From positions 1 to 7,498 of the forward strand of contig JALOMY010000138.1 of the NCBI GenBank assembly GCA_025455225.1: DNA of 7,498 bases, written 5' to 3'. Within the stretch, counting starts at the first letter, position 1, and each line of letters opens with the position of its first letter. This stretch comes from Cyclobacteriaceae bacterium (GTDB lineage Bacteria > Bacteroidota > Bacteroidia > Cytophagales > Cyclobacteriaceae). The translations under genes were made by a program, and so were the position numbers. Shown here one piece after another: positions 1-6,170 of the stretch. The notes beneath the pieces are model-generated. The model had not been told where the DNA came from and did no database searches. It worked only from the letters and a program-made list of their open reading frames with translations.

Positions 1-1006
1 AACTTACTCCATTAGGTACATAGGCATTTCCCTGATTAGTAAATAATCCATTTCGCGAATCGCCAATCCAGATTATGCCATCTGCATCTTCCATGGCATA
101 CAATGGTGAATTAATACTAGTATTGGATATCTCCGATAATACATTGGTGTTTGACAATCTCCACACCTGATTATTGGTAGTAATTACTAATTGATTGCCA
201 GCGCTGAGGCTGTTGAAAGAATTTCCGGCTAATTCTGCCAGCGACCATACACCTGATTGATAGTGATAAAGCCCTTCGCCATTGATTCCGGCATAAATCA
301 TTCCGCTGAAAGAAGCCAGGGTCGTTATTGAAGTGTTGAAGATTCCCTGGTCAAATCGCTTCCAGTTTACAAAGTCAAGCAAGTTGGAATTCAAATCTCC
401 AGCCAGTATTCCCTGGTCGGTTGCCAGGAAAACACTATCACCCAGAAACGCACTTTGATGAATCACCAAGGGTTGCCCGCCAACTCCCAAATCACGCCAG
501 GTTTCAATAACCTGAAGCTGATCAAGATTAAATACAACTACGCCATAATCGGTAGACAGATACGCCCGGTTTTGCCGGATTTGGATGCTGTTGATTTGTT
601 TGGAGCCGCTGATGGTTGTAGAATTTTTCAACTGGGTATATTGAATAATCTCATCATTCCGAACAATATCCAACGTGCCATCCGCATAACTAACCAATAA
701 CTGGTTACGAGTCTGGTCGTATGCCAGTCCGGTAATATCAGTTGTACTAAGTCCATTTAGTTTGGATAATGTAGAACTTGTTACTTCACTACCATTAAAT
801 CTTAGAATTTCTAGTCCGTGCTCAGCAGCAGCAACGATTAACTTTTGATTATTGGAATTACCGGATACAATGCAATGAATGCGGTTATACGAGGTATGGG
901 TTCTCCACGAGGTAATCGGAATTTCCTGCGCGCAACCTGTAAACGGAGTTACGGAATACACAATTGCGGTCGTAACCACCAGGACGATGAGTCTTTTCCT
1001 GATCAT
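1..1006 (-). CDS. porZ: PorZ-like type IX secretion system beta-propeller protein (N-terminal part, 3' end outside window)
   Basis: I translated this frame by hand: from the ATG at 1006-1004 it is open for 335 codons to the left edge, so the gene is cut only at its 3' end. Residues 1-26 form a signal peptide (basic MIRKR, a hydrophobic stretch, then TGCAQ). Cleavage after A26, leaving N-terminal Gln, is likeliest; C25 could instead be a lipoprotein cysteine. The mature part is repeat-like beta-propeller sequence. It has an opening W34-R-x-H segment, a GLSTTDITGLAYD stretch near 112-124, an ISGSKQIN stretch near 157-164 and an AYLSTDYGVVVF stretch near 173-184. Near 307-316 is DADGIIWIGD, typical of two-component-regulator propeller blades. 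This order resembles PorZ, a surface protein which in Porphyromonas works with the PorU sortase to attach A-LPS to type IX cargo. The C-terminal part, which should carry the sorting domain, is not visible. A generic propeller or sensor protein is the main alternative. It overlaps tdk by 4 bases. Confidence 0.75.
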   Translation of the reverse strand, partial: MIRKRLIVLVVTTAIVYSVTPFTGCAQEIPITSWRTHTSYNRIHCIVSGNSNNQKLIVAAAEHGLEILRFNGSEVTSSTLSKLNGLSTTDITGLAYDQTRNQLLVSYADGTLDIVRNDEIIQYTQLKNSTTISGSKQINSIQIRQNRAYLSTDYGVVVFNLDQLQVIETWRDLGVGGQPLVIHQSAFLGDSVFLATDQGILAGDLNSNLLDFVNWKRFDQGIFNTSITTLASFSGMIYAGINGEGLYHYQSGVWSLAELAGNSFNSLSAGNQLVITTNNQVWRLSNTNVLSEISNTSINSPLYAMEDADGIIWIGDSRNGLFTNQGNAYVPNGVS

Positions 1007-1605
1007 TCCTTTTTCCTCCTGCCCATCATACCTTCAAAAAAACTCCTTCGGCTTCGTGCTTCGTATTCACTCTTTTGGCCCAGCATTACCTGAGAATTGT
1101 TTTCTGTTAGCCGGAATGAATACGATGCCAGTTCTCCGGTTTGTGCACAGATGGCGTGTACTTTGGTAACAAATTCAGCAACGGCCAGCAGATTAGGCAT
1201 TGGCCCAAATGGTTTGCCTTCGTAATCCATATCCAGGCCAGCAACGATTACTCGCTTACCGCTATTAGCCAGGGTATTGCACACTTCGGTAATCGCTTCA
1301 TCAAAAAATTGTGCTTCGTCTATGCCCACCACATCACAATCGCCTGAGAGTAAAAGAATGTCGCTGGCAAAATTTACCGGTGTTGACCGGATTGATGTCT
1401 CATTATGCGATACAATGTTTTGCTCATGATAGCGCTTATCGGTTACCGGTTTAAAAATTTCTACGTTTTGTTTTGCAATCAGAGCACGATTTAACCGTCT
1501 GATCAATTCTTCGGTTTTCCCTGAAAACATGCAACCGCAAATCACCTCGATCCATCCGGCTCGGCCAACACCTTCTCTTCTTCCTAAATGAGGTTCAATA
1601 AACAT
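1003..1605 (-). CDS. tdk: Thymidine kinase, type II family, lacking most zinc ligands
   Basis: Cytosolic enzyme that phosphorylates thymidine to dTMP with ATP (pyrimidine salvage). At 200 residues it is the normal length for type II (TK1-like) kinases. Visible motifs: P-loop G24-C-M-F-S-G-K-T31; Walker B and catalytic acid in V93-G-I-D96-E97-A-Q-F-F101; the G123-L-D-M-D segment followed by the F133-G-P-M-P loop; and the thymidine-binding lasso with G176 and Y181. The zinc cysteines that normally form two CxxC pairs are mostly missing: C153 remains, but the other positions are T156, S185 and S188. All catalytic and nucleotide-binding motifs are intact, so I expect an active enzyme with a zinc-free lasso. 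From memory, other Bacteroidota share this form. The ATG at 1605 is chosen because the N-terminus MFIEPHLGRR is family-like; no clear Shine-Dalgarno site precedes it. The stop TGA shares ATGA with the porZ-like start. The ferredoxin gene ends 44 bases upstream. Confidence 0.95.
   Translation of the reverse strand: MFIEPHLGRREGVGRAGWIEVICGCMFSGKTEELIRRLNRALIAKQNVEIFKPVTDKRYHEQNIVSHNETSIRSTPVNFASDILLLSGDCDVVGIDEAQFFDEAITEVCNTLANSGKRVIVAGLDMDYEGKPFGPMPNLLAVAEFVTKVHAICAQTGELASYSFRLTENNSQVMLGQKSEYEARSRRSFFEGMMGRRKKE
1015..1020 (-). promoter_or_regulatory. Strong Shine-Dalgarno site of the porZ-like gene
   Basis: On the minus strand a perfect AGGAGG lies 8 bases before the ATG at 1006-1004, inside the last codons of tdk (the Arg-Arg-Lys-Lys-Glu tail). 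Together with the ATGA stop/start overlap it fixes the start of the porZ-like gene and suggests coupled or re-initiated translation. Many Bacteroidota starts, including tdk here, lack such a site. Confidence 0.75.
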
Positions 1606-1626
1606 ACTGCAAGGTAATAGTCCATT

Positions 1627-1648
1627 ATGGATTGTCCATGGATTGTCC
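1627..1648. repeat. Perfect 11-base tandem duplication in the ferredoxin-tdk spacer
   Basis: The unit ATGGATTGTCC occurs twice head to tail (1627-1637 and 1638-1648) within the 44-base gap between the ferredoxin stop (1650) and the tdk start (1605). The junction creates the palindrome TCCATGGA, and CCATTATGG at 1622-1630 is also nearly self-complementary, so the leader could fold weakly. There is no U-run after it on the transcribed (minus) strand, so it does not look like an intrinsic terminator. A simple slippage duplication is the likeliest origin. Confidence 0.8.
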
Positions 1649-1649
1649 T

Positions 1650-2000
1650 TTAATCCAGGTACGTCATGTGGGGAAGTTTTCCTTCATCCGGAACTTCCAG
1701 AATTACATCTCCCCGTGCTTTCACCTGGCATGCCAGCCGATCATTATCACGGAGCATACCCTGGTTTTTATATTTCAATTCCACGGGAGTTAAAGGTTCA
1801 AGATTTTCATTGCCTTGCACTATGCGTGCTTTACAGGTTGTACATCTGCCTTTGCCTCCGCAGCTGTGCATCCAGTCGATTCGTTGATCCTGCATATGAC
1901 TAAGCAGTGATTTCGATAAATCCGTAACATTGATCGATTTTCCCAAATTCCGTATCAGAATTCTTACCATCTTGCGTTTAACAGAAAGAGCCGGATGCAT
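1650..2000 (-). CDS. [2Fe-2S] ferredoxin with adrenodoxin-type cysteine spacing
   Basis: Small soluble one-electron carrier of 116 residues. The cluster ligands are visible as C47, C53, C56 and C91, that is C-x5-C-x2-C-x34-C. The x5 spacing matches the adrenodoxin/putidaredoxin/Isc-ferredoxin group rather than plant-type ferredoxins, which have x4. The first loop reads S46-C-G-G-K-G-R-C-T-T-C56, and RLAC at 88-91 gives the last ligand. The N-terminal strand MVRILIRNLGKSINV (from residue 11) is the usual ferredoxin beginning. The true start may therefore be the ATG at 1970 (106 residues) rather than the one at 2000, which adds MHPALSVKRK; neither has a clear Shine-Dalgarno site. Its redox partner cannot be read from the neighbours: tdk downstream is not a redox enzyme and the gene upstream is divergent. 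It is probably the first gene of a leftward unit with tdk and the porZ-like gene. Confidence 0.9.
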   Translation of the reverse strand: MHPALSVKRKMVRILIRNLGKSINVTDLSKSLLSHMQDQRIDWMHSCGGKGRCTTCKARIVQGNENLEPLTPVELKYKNQGMLRDNDRLACQVKARGDVILEVPDEGKLPHMTYLD

Positions 2001-2046
2001 TATTTTCGGGCAGAAAATTCGTGATTAATCAACACTTACGCCAATT
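2001..2046. promoter_or_regulatory. Divergent intergenic region with a 10-base palindrome (candidate operator)
   Basis: These 46 bases separate the starts of the ferredoxin (leftward) and the 320-residue gene (rightward), so at least one promoter should lie here or in the adjoining 5' coding ends. They contain the perfect palindrome TGATTAATCA (2022-2031) near the centre and a 6-base inverted repeat ATTTTC/GAAAAT around a 5-base loop (2002-2018). I do not find a convincing Bacteroidota promoter pair (TTG with TAnnTTTG) in either direction. The regulatory role is inferred only from position and symmetry. Confidence 0.4.
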
Positions 2047-3009
2047 ATGGACGATAAGATAAGCCAGGAAGCGATTACCCAATACAGTACCGCATACGCC
2101 AATAAACTGCTGGATGCCTTTTTTCAAAATAAGAACACTATTTCCGGAAAGGAAATTCTTTCCTTCAGTGACGTACAACAAGTCAATCTATTCATTGTTC
2201 GGGAATTATTCAGAACCTGGCGAGAAGAAACAAAAAAATTAAAAAGTCCCTATTTTGATTACCATCATCCCGATGTCAAGTCAGCTTTAGAGACTTTCAT
2301 GAATGTGCTTTCGAAATACATTTCGATTGAGCGAAAGAATTTCGAACCACTGGTAAAAAATTCTGTTCTTCAAACCCTTCTCGTAATCTTTACACCCTAC
2401 GATTATTTTTCTTCCATCATATCCGGCAACAGCAACAAACTGGATGTTTCCCTATTTAAAGAAGAATTAAAATACTTAAGAATAAATAAGGCCCCGCTTG
2501 AACAAATGCTTAAAAAACTGGAAGAACAGCACCGTACAGAGTTGCCTGGTAATGAAGCATTTGGTGTACTCGATCAGATCCTGGAAGAAGTTCATTTTAC
2601 CCCCGAAGACCCCGATCCGTACATCGCCCAGTTCAGTTCAGTAGATCTTCTTGATTCTGATAAATTTTACATCACCAAAACAGAAGATGTTACACCTGAA
2701 CCTAAAGCCAGACAAGAAATAACAACGGTTCATGATTCTTTAATTCAGGAACCCAAACCCACGCTGGCCGATAATTTCAGGAAGATCGACCGGATTAAAG
2801 ACCGGCTTACGATCAATCAAAAATTTATGTTTACCAAAGTATTGTTCCAGGGCGATTTCGATTTGTTTAGCAAAACCATTGAAGAACTTGATTCATTACC
2901 GGATATGCCTTCCGCATTGACCTATCTTAACCGGTATTATGCTACATGGGATAAGGAGAGCGAAGAATTTAATGAGTTTATAGAAATGCTGGAGAAGCGA
3001 TTCAGTTAA
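2047..3009 (+). CDS. Hypothetical protein, helical C-terminal domain, function unknown
   Basis: A 320-residue protein with no signal peptide or membrane segment, presumably cytoplasmic. I do not recognise a named family. Residues 1-165 look mostly alpha-helical, with a conserved-looking FxxRELFRTWR stretch at 50-59 and a charged helix (KAPLEQMLKKLEEQHR) at 148-163. Residues about 185-242 are an acidic, proline-containing linker. Residues 243-320 form a compact helical module. It begins RKIDRIKDRLTINQKFMFTK, followed by LFQGD, LDSLPDMPSALTYL, YATWDKES and a terminal EMLEKRF. I recall similar C-termini on uncharacterised Bacteroidota proteins, but cannot check this. The ATG at 2047 has no Shine-Dalgarno site, only AT-rich sequence, common in this phylum. 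It is the only rightward gene here, divergent from the ferredoxin and convergent with rodA, so it is probably transcribed alone. The length and codon structure argue for a real gene. Confidence 0.85.
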   Translation: MDDKISQEAITQYSTAYANKLLDAFFQNKNTISGKEILSFSDVQQVNLFIVRELFRTWREETKKLKSPYFDYHHPDVKSALETFMNVLSKYISIERKNFEPLVKNSVLQTLLVIFTPYDYFSSIISGNSNKLDVSLFKEELKYLRINKAPLEQMLKKLEEQHRTELPGNEAFGVLDQILEEVHFTPEDPDPYIAQFSSVDLLDSDKFYITKTEDVTPEPKARQEITTVHDSLIQEPKPTLADNFRKIDRIKDRLTINQKFMFTKVLFQGDFDLFSKTIEELDSLPDMPSALTYLNRYYATWDKESEEFNEFIEMLEKRFS

Positions 3010-3052
3010 TACAATCCAATTTTAACTTCTTTACCATCACTCTTGTTTCTTC
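3010..3052. other. Convergent junction between the hypothetical gene and rodA, no terminator seen
   Basis: These 43 bases lie between two genes that end towards each other. The plus strand is pyrimidine-rich, poor in G, and shows no GC-rich inverted repeat followed by a T-run in either direction. Both transcripts should stop here or read into the opposing gene, but the sequence does not show how. Confidence 0.6.
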
Positions 3053-4327
3053 CTACAACCGATGCAGCATCTGACTTCGGTGGGCATCCAGCTTCAGCAG
3101 AATAAAAAGCAGAATTGTAAAGCCCCACAAGGAAGATCCTCCATAACTGAAGAAGGGAAGCGGGATGCCTATTACCGGGAACAAGCCAATGGTCATACCG
3201 ATATTCACGGCAAAGTGGAAGAAAAATATGCTCACTACGCTGTAACCATAAGCACGGGCAAACCGGCTCTTTTGGCGTTCGGCAATAAAGATGATACGCA
3301 TCAGCAACAGGATAAAAAGAGAGATCACAATTAGACTGCCGATCCAGCCGTGTTCTTCACCAATAGTACAGAAAATGAAATCGGTACTTTGCTCAGGAAC
3401 GAAATCAAACTTGGTTTGTGTACCTTTTAAAAATCCTTTGCCGGAGAATCCACCACTGCCAATCGCAATTTTCGACTGAGTAACATTCCATCCATAGCCA
3501 AGCGGATCTGCCTCCGGGTTGATCAGGGCCTTTATACGGTTTTGCTGATGGGGTTTCAATACATCGGTAATCACATAATCCACACTTTCAATCACGCCCA
3601 TTAATAATAAGGCACCGATGGTAAGCAAGGCAATGCGCTTAAACTTTCTCTTCCCCATCAGGATAGCGATGATCAAAGCTACTCCAATGGCGATGTGGAG
3701 ATAAATTTCGTTCTCAATCAATAAAGTCAGAATGAAGATGAAAGCAGCCGAAACACCTACAATAATGAGGAAAGGAGACATGCCCTCCCTGAAAAACATC
3801 AATACAAAGACTGAAAACACCAGGGCGGTTCCGGTATCTTTTTGAAGTAAAATCAATCCCATCGGTACACCAATCAGGGCAAACAGAATAAGCTGGTTGC
3901 GGAGCTGATCCATCCGGAAACCAGCCGAACCGATAAATTTGGCCACCGCCAGGGCTGTGGCAAACTTGGCAAATTCAGAAGGCTGCACTCCAAAAGAACC
4001 AATACCCAACCAGGCTTTATTGCCTCCAACTTCTTTACCAATAATGGGAACCAATAAAAGAAGAAAGAGTATTGCACCATAAATCAAATAAGCCGTTGCT
4101 TCGTAAAAGCGCATGTCAACCAGAAGGATTCCCAGAATGATGATGGCGGAGGCTGCAATGAAAATCAGTTGCCTGCCTGAGTTAAGTGTTAAATCAAAAA
4201 TGCTTTGATGGGCTGTTTCATCATACACGGCAGCGAAAATATTCAACCAGCCAAACAAGACCATGACTGCAAAAATCAAGGCCGTTGCCCAATCCATGTT
4301 TGTACTGATGGTGTCTTCCCTTCTCAT
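3053..4327 (-). CDS. rodA: RodA, SEDS-family peptidoglycan glycosyltransferase of the elongasome
   Basis: Polytopic inner-membrane enzyme that polymerises lipid II into glycan strands for lateral wall growth, in complex with PBP2. SEDS hallmarks are visible. The N-terminal core has W106-L-G-I-G followed by Q115-P-S-E-F at 115-119, and QKDTGTALV at 162-170. The large periplasmic loop has HQQNR at 260-264 and PEADPLGYG at 271-279, where D274 matches the catalytic Asp of E. coli RodA. It continues with a GSGGFSGKG stretch at 290-298, a PEQSTDFIF segment at 311-319 and GLFPVIGIPLPFFSYGGSS at 381-399. At 424 residues it is about 50 longer than E. coli RodA. The extra sequence lies between QKDTGTA and HQQNR and looks like two more hydrophobic helices (roughly 184-247 holds three). 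The ATG at 4327 follows the mrdA stop after 1 base and has GGAGG 9 bases upstream. It is the last gene of the leftward operon. Confidence 0.96.
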   Translation of the reverse strand: MRREDTISTNMDWATALIFAVMVLFGWLNIFAAVYDETAHQSIFDLTLNSGRQLIFIAASAIIILGILLVDMRFYEATAYLIYGAILFLLLLVPIIGKEVGGNKAWLGIGSFGVQPSEFAKFATALAVAKFIGSAGFRMDQLRNQLILFALIGVPMGLILLQKDTGTALVFSVFVLMFFREGMSPFLIIVGVSAAFIFILTLLIENEIYLHIAIGVALIIAILMGKRKFKRIALLTIGALLLMGVIESVDYVITDVLKPHQQNRIKALINPEADPLGYGWNVTQSKIAIGSGGFSGKGFLKGTQTKFDFVPEQSTDFIFCTIGEEHGWIGSLIVISLFILLLMRIIFIAERQKSRFARAYGYSVVSIFFFHFAVNIGMTIGLFPVIGIPLPFFSYGGSSLWGFTILLFILLKLDAHRSQMLHRL

Positions 4328-4328
4328 A

Positions 4329-6170
4329 TCAATCAGCCTCCAGCACCGGTGTTGTCCGTACTACTTTATCAAGAAAATCTCCCTTCAATACATATTCTTC
4401 CAGTGACTTCCGCTTCACTTCTCCGGTCAGGTATTTTTCAATCATCAAACTGGCAATGGAAGCAGCGGCCCTACCACCCCAACCTGCATTCTCTACATAA
4501 ACCGCAATGGCAATTTTTGGATTCTCTTTAGGTGCGAACGACATAAAAACGGAATGATCGGCACCATGCGGATTTTGAGCCGTACCGGTTTTACCGCATA
4601 TCGTAATTCCCGGAATCACGGCTCTTGACGCTGTGCCGTAAATAGCATCACTCATGGCATCCTGCACAAACGAAAAGTACGCAGAATCAATTCCGGTTTC
4701 ATGCCGTACTGTAAAACGAGAATCAATCGATCCGTCCTTTACATTCTTTACCAAATGTGGCGTATAATAATATCCTTTGTTTGCCATGATGGCTGCGAGG
4801 TTGGCCATCTGCATAGGTGTAACGAGCATTTCTCCCTGACCGATGCTTAAGGAATAAATCGTAGAAAATTTCCAGCGGCCTTCACCATAGATCCGATTGT
4901 ACAAATTACTGGTGGGCATCTGCCCCCCCTTTTCACTGGGCAGATCCACGCCAAGCGGTTGCCCCAATCCAAACCGGGTTACATATCCGCGCCAGTTATC
5001 AAGACCAATTCGTGAATCCGTGAATGTATTGGGTGATTTATTCTGATTGATTATTCTTCGAAACGCCTGGAGAAAATAGGGATTGCAGGAATACTGAATC
5101 GCTCCATGCAAATCAGTTGGATTTGGATGATTGTGACAATTTACTACGGATCGATCGCAGGGAAATCTTGTGTCATAGGAAATTACTCCTTCCTGAAGAC
5201 CGATTAACGTTTGAACAATTTTGAATATCGATCCCGGAGGATACATGGCCATGAGCGGGCGTGTAAAAAGTGGTTTAGTGGTATCGCTGCTGACCAACGC
5301 AAAATTAGAACTGAACTTACGGCCCGTTAACAGGCTTGGATTATAGGAAGGGCCCGAGATGATGGAGAGAATTTCACCGGAACCGGGTTCGATCGCCACA
5401 ATACTTCCAACCTTACCCTGCATTAAAAGTTCACCGTATTTTTGCAATTCCAGGTCAATGGATGTGATCAGATTCTGACCCGGAATAGAAAGGGTATCGA
5501 ACTCTCCATTCTTAAATGAACCCTTTTCAATTCCCTTTACATTACGAAGTTTATAACGTACGCCACGTTGACCGCGCAGAACCGTCTCATAGTATCCTTC
5601 CAATCCGCTTTGCCCGATGTAATCACCCTGACGATACAGTTTCGATGTGTCGCGGTCAAGCTGGTTTTTTGAAATCTCACTTACATAACCCAGTGCATTA
5701 GCAAGCACTTCTGATTCATAAGCACGCGAAGTACGGGGCTGTATGTAAAAGCCCTGAAATTCATCAAGGTTCTCCTGGATTTTTGCAAAATCATAATTGG
5801 ATAATTGCTTAATGAATACCGTTGGTTTGAAGGGTGAATATTCTTTACGGGTTTTCAGTTCTTTGAAAAGCGATATCAAATCTTCCTGTGTAATATCAAA
5901 TACTTCACAAAAACGTGCTGAATCAAGACTTTTTACTTCGCGTGATACGATCAACAAATCATACTCGGGTGAATTGTAAACCAGGAGTTTTCCTTTACGG
6001 TCGTAAATAAGACCGCGAAACGGGTACTCAATTTCCTTCATTATGGAATTGCTGGCTGCCAGTTGGGCATACCGCTCATCAAGAATCTGAATGGAAAAAA
6101 GCTTGATCAGGAAAATAACTCCTGTCACTATAAAGACCAGCTGGATAATTTCTTTCCTTCCTTCAATCAT
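4329..6170 (-). CDS. mrdA: Penicillin-binding protein 2, elongasome transpeptidase
   Basis: Class B penicillin-binding protein of 613 residues (E. coli PBP2 has 633). It crosslinks peptidoglycan during elongation and activates RodA. It has one N-terminal membrane anchor at about 8-28. The pedestal domain starts with R52-G-L-I-Y-D-R58 and contains GQSGLEGYYETVLRGQRG near 196-213. The transpeptidase domain (about 255-590) has all three active-site motifs: S314-I-F-K317 with the acylated Ser314, S361-C-N363, and K527-T-G529. A Cys/His-rich stretch (C338, C345, H346, H348, H355, C362) leads into the SxN motif and could bind a metal. The ATG at 6170 is fixed by a GGAGG 5 bases upstream and by the ATGA overlap with the mreD stop. 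It is followed after 1 base by rodA, its functional partner. The order mreC-mreD-mrdA-rodA and the adjacent rodA favour PBP2 over the division protein FtsI. Confidence 0.96.
   Translation of the reverse strand: MIEGRKEIIQLVFIVTGVIFLIKLFSIQILDERYAQLAASNSIMKEIEYPFRGLIYDRKGKLLVYNSPEYDLLIVSREVKSLDSARFCEVFDITQEDLISLFKELKTRKEYSPFKPTVFIKQLSNYDFAKIQENLDEFQGFYIQPRTSRAYESEVLANALGYVSEISKNQLDRDTSKLYRQGDYIGQSGLEGYYETVLRGQRGVRYKLRNVKGIEKGSFKNGEFDTLSIPGQNLITSIDLELQKYGELLMQGKVGSIVAIEPGSGEILSIISGPSYNPSLLTGRKFSSNFALVSSDTTKPLFTRPLMAMYPPGSIFKIVQTLIGLQEGVISYDTRFPCDRSVVNCHNHPNPTDLHGAIQYSCNPYFLQAFRRIINQNKSPNTFTDSRIGLDNWRGYVTRFGLGQPLGVDLPSEKGGQMPTSNLYNRIYGEGRWKFSTIYSLSIGQGEMLVTPMQMANLAAIMANKGYYYTPHLVKNVKDGSIDSRFTVRHETGIDSAYFSFVQDAMSDAIYGTASRAVIPGITICGKTGTAQNPHGADHSVFMSFAPKENPKIAIAVYVENAGWGGRAAASIASLMIEKYLTGEVKRKSLEEYVLKGDFLDKVVRTTPVLEAD
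4337..4341 (-). promoter_or_regulatory. Shine-Dalgarno site of rodA within the end of mrdA
   Basis: On the minus strand GGAGG lies 9 bases before the rodA ATG (4327-4325), inside the last codons of mrdA. The mrdA stop at 4331-4329 sits between the site and the start, so terminating ribosomes could pass straight to rodA. The site supports this start over the in-frame Met at residue 11. Confidence 0.6.

Noticed and set aside
455..1169. Several plus-strand open frames (455-700, 845-1093, 879-1169)
   Set aside because: They lie opposite the porZ-like and tdk genes, have no ribosome sites and encode nothing recognisable. They mirror the codon structure of the real minus-strand genes.
1003..1605. 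tdk as a decaying gene because of missing zinc cysteines
   Set aside because: The frame is intact at family length, and the P-loop, catalytic Glu and substrate-loop Tyr are all present. Loss is limited to the zinc positions, which fits a functional variant.
1606..1649. Intrinsic terminator between the ferredoxin and tdk genes
   Set aside because: The short palindromes from the tandem repeat are weak and not followed by a T-run on the transcribed strand.
1643..1903. Plus-strand open frames at 1643-1903 and 1666-1887
   Set aside because: They are antisense to a ferredoxin with all four cluster cysteines, and their low-complexity translations look like shadows.
3062..4531. Plus-strand frames at 3062-3334, 3291-3479 and 4205-4531, and a minus-strand frame at 3874-4080
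   Set aside because: All overlap rodA or the end of mrdA in other frames; the rodA and mrdA motifs are continuous through these positions.
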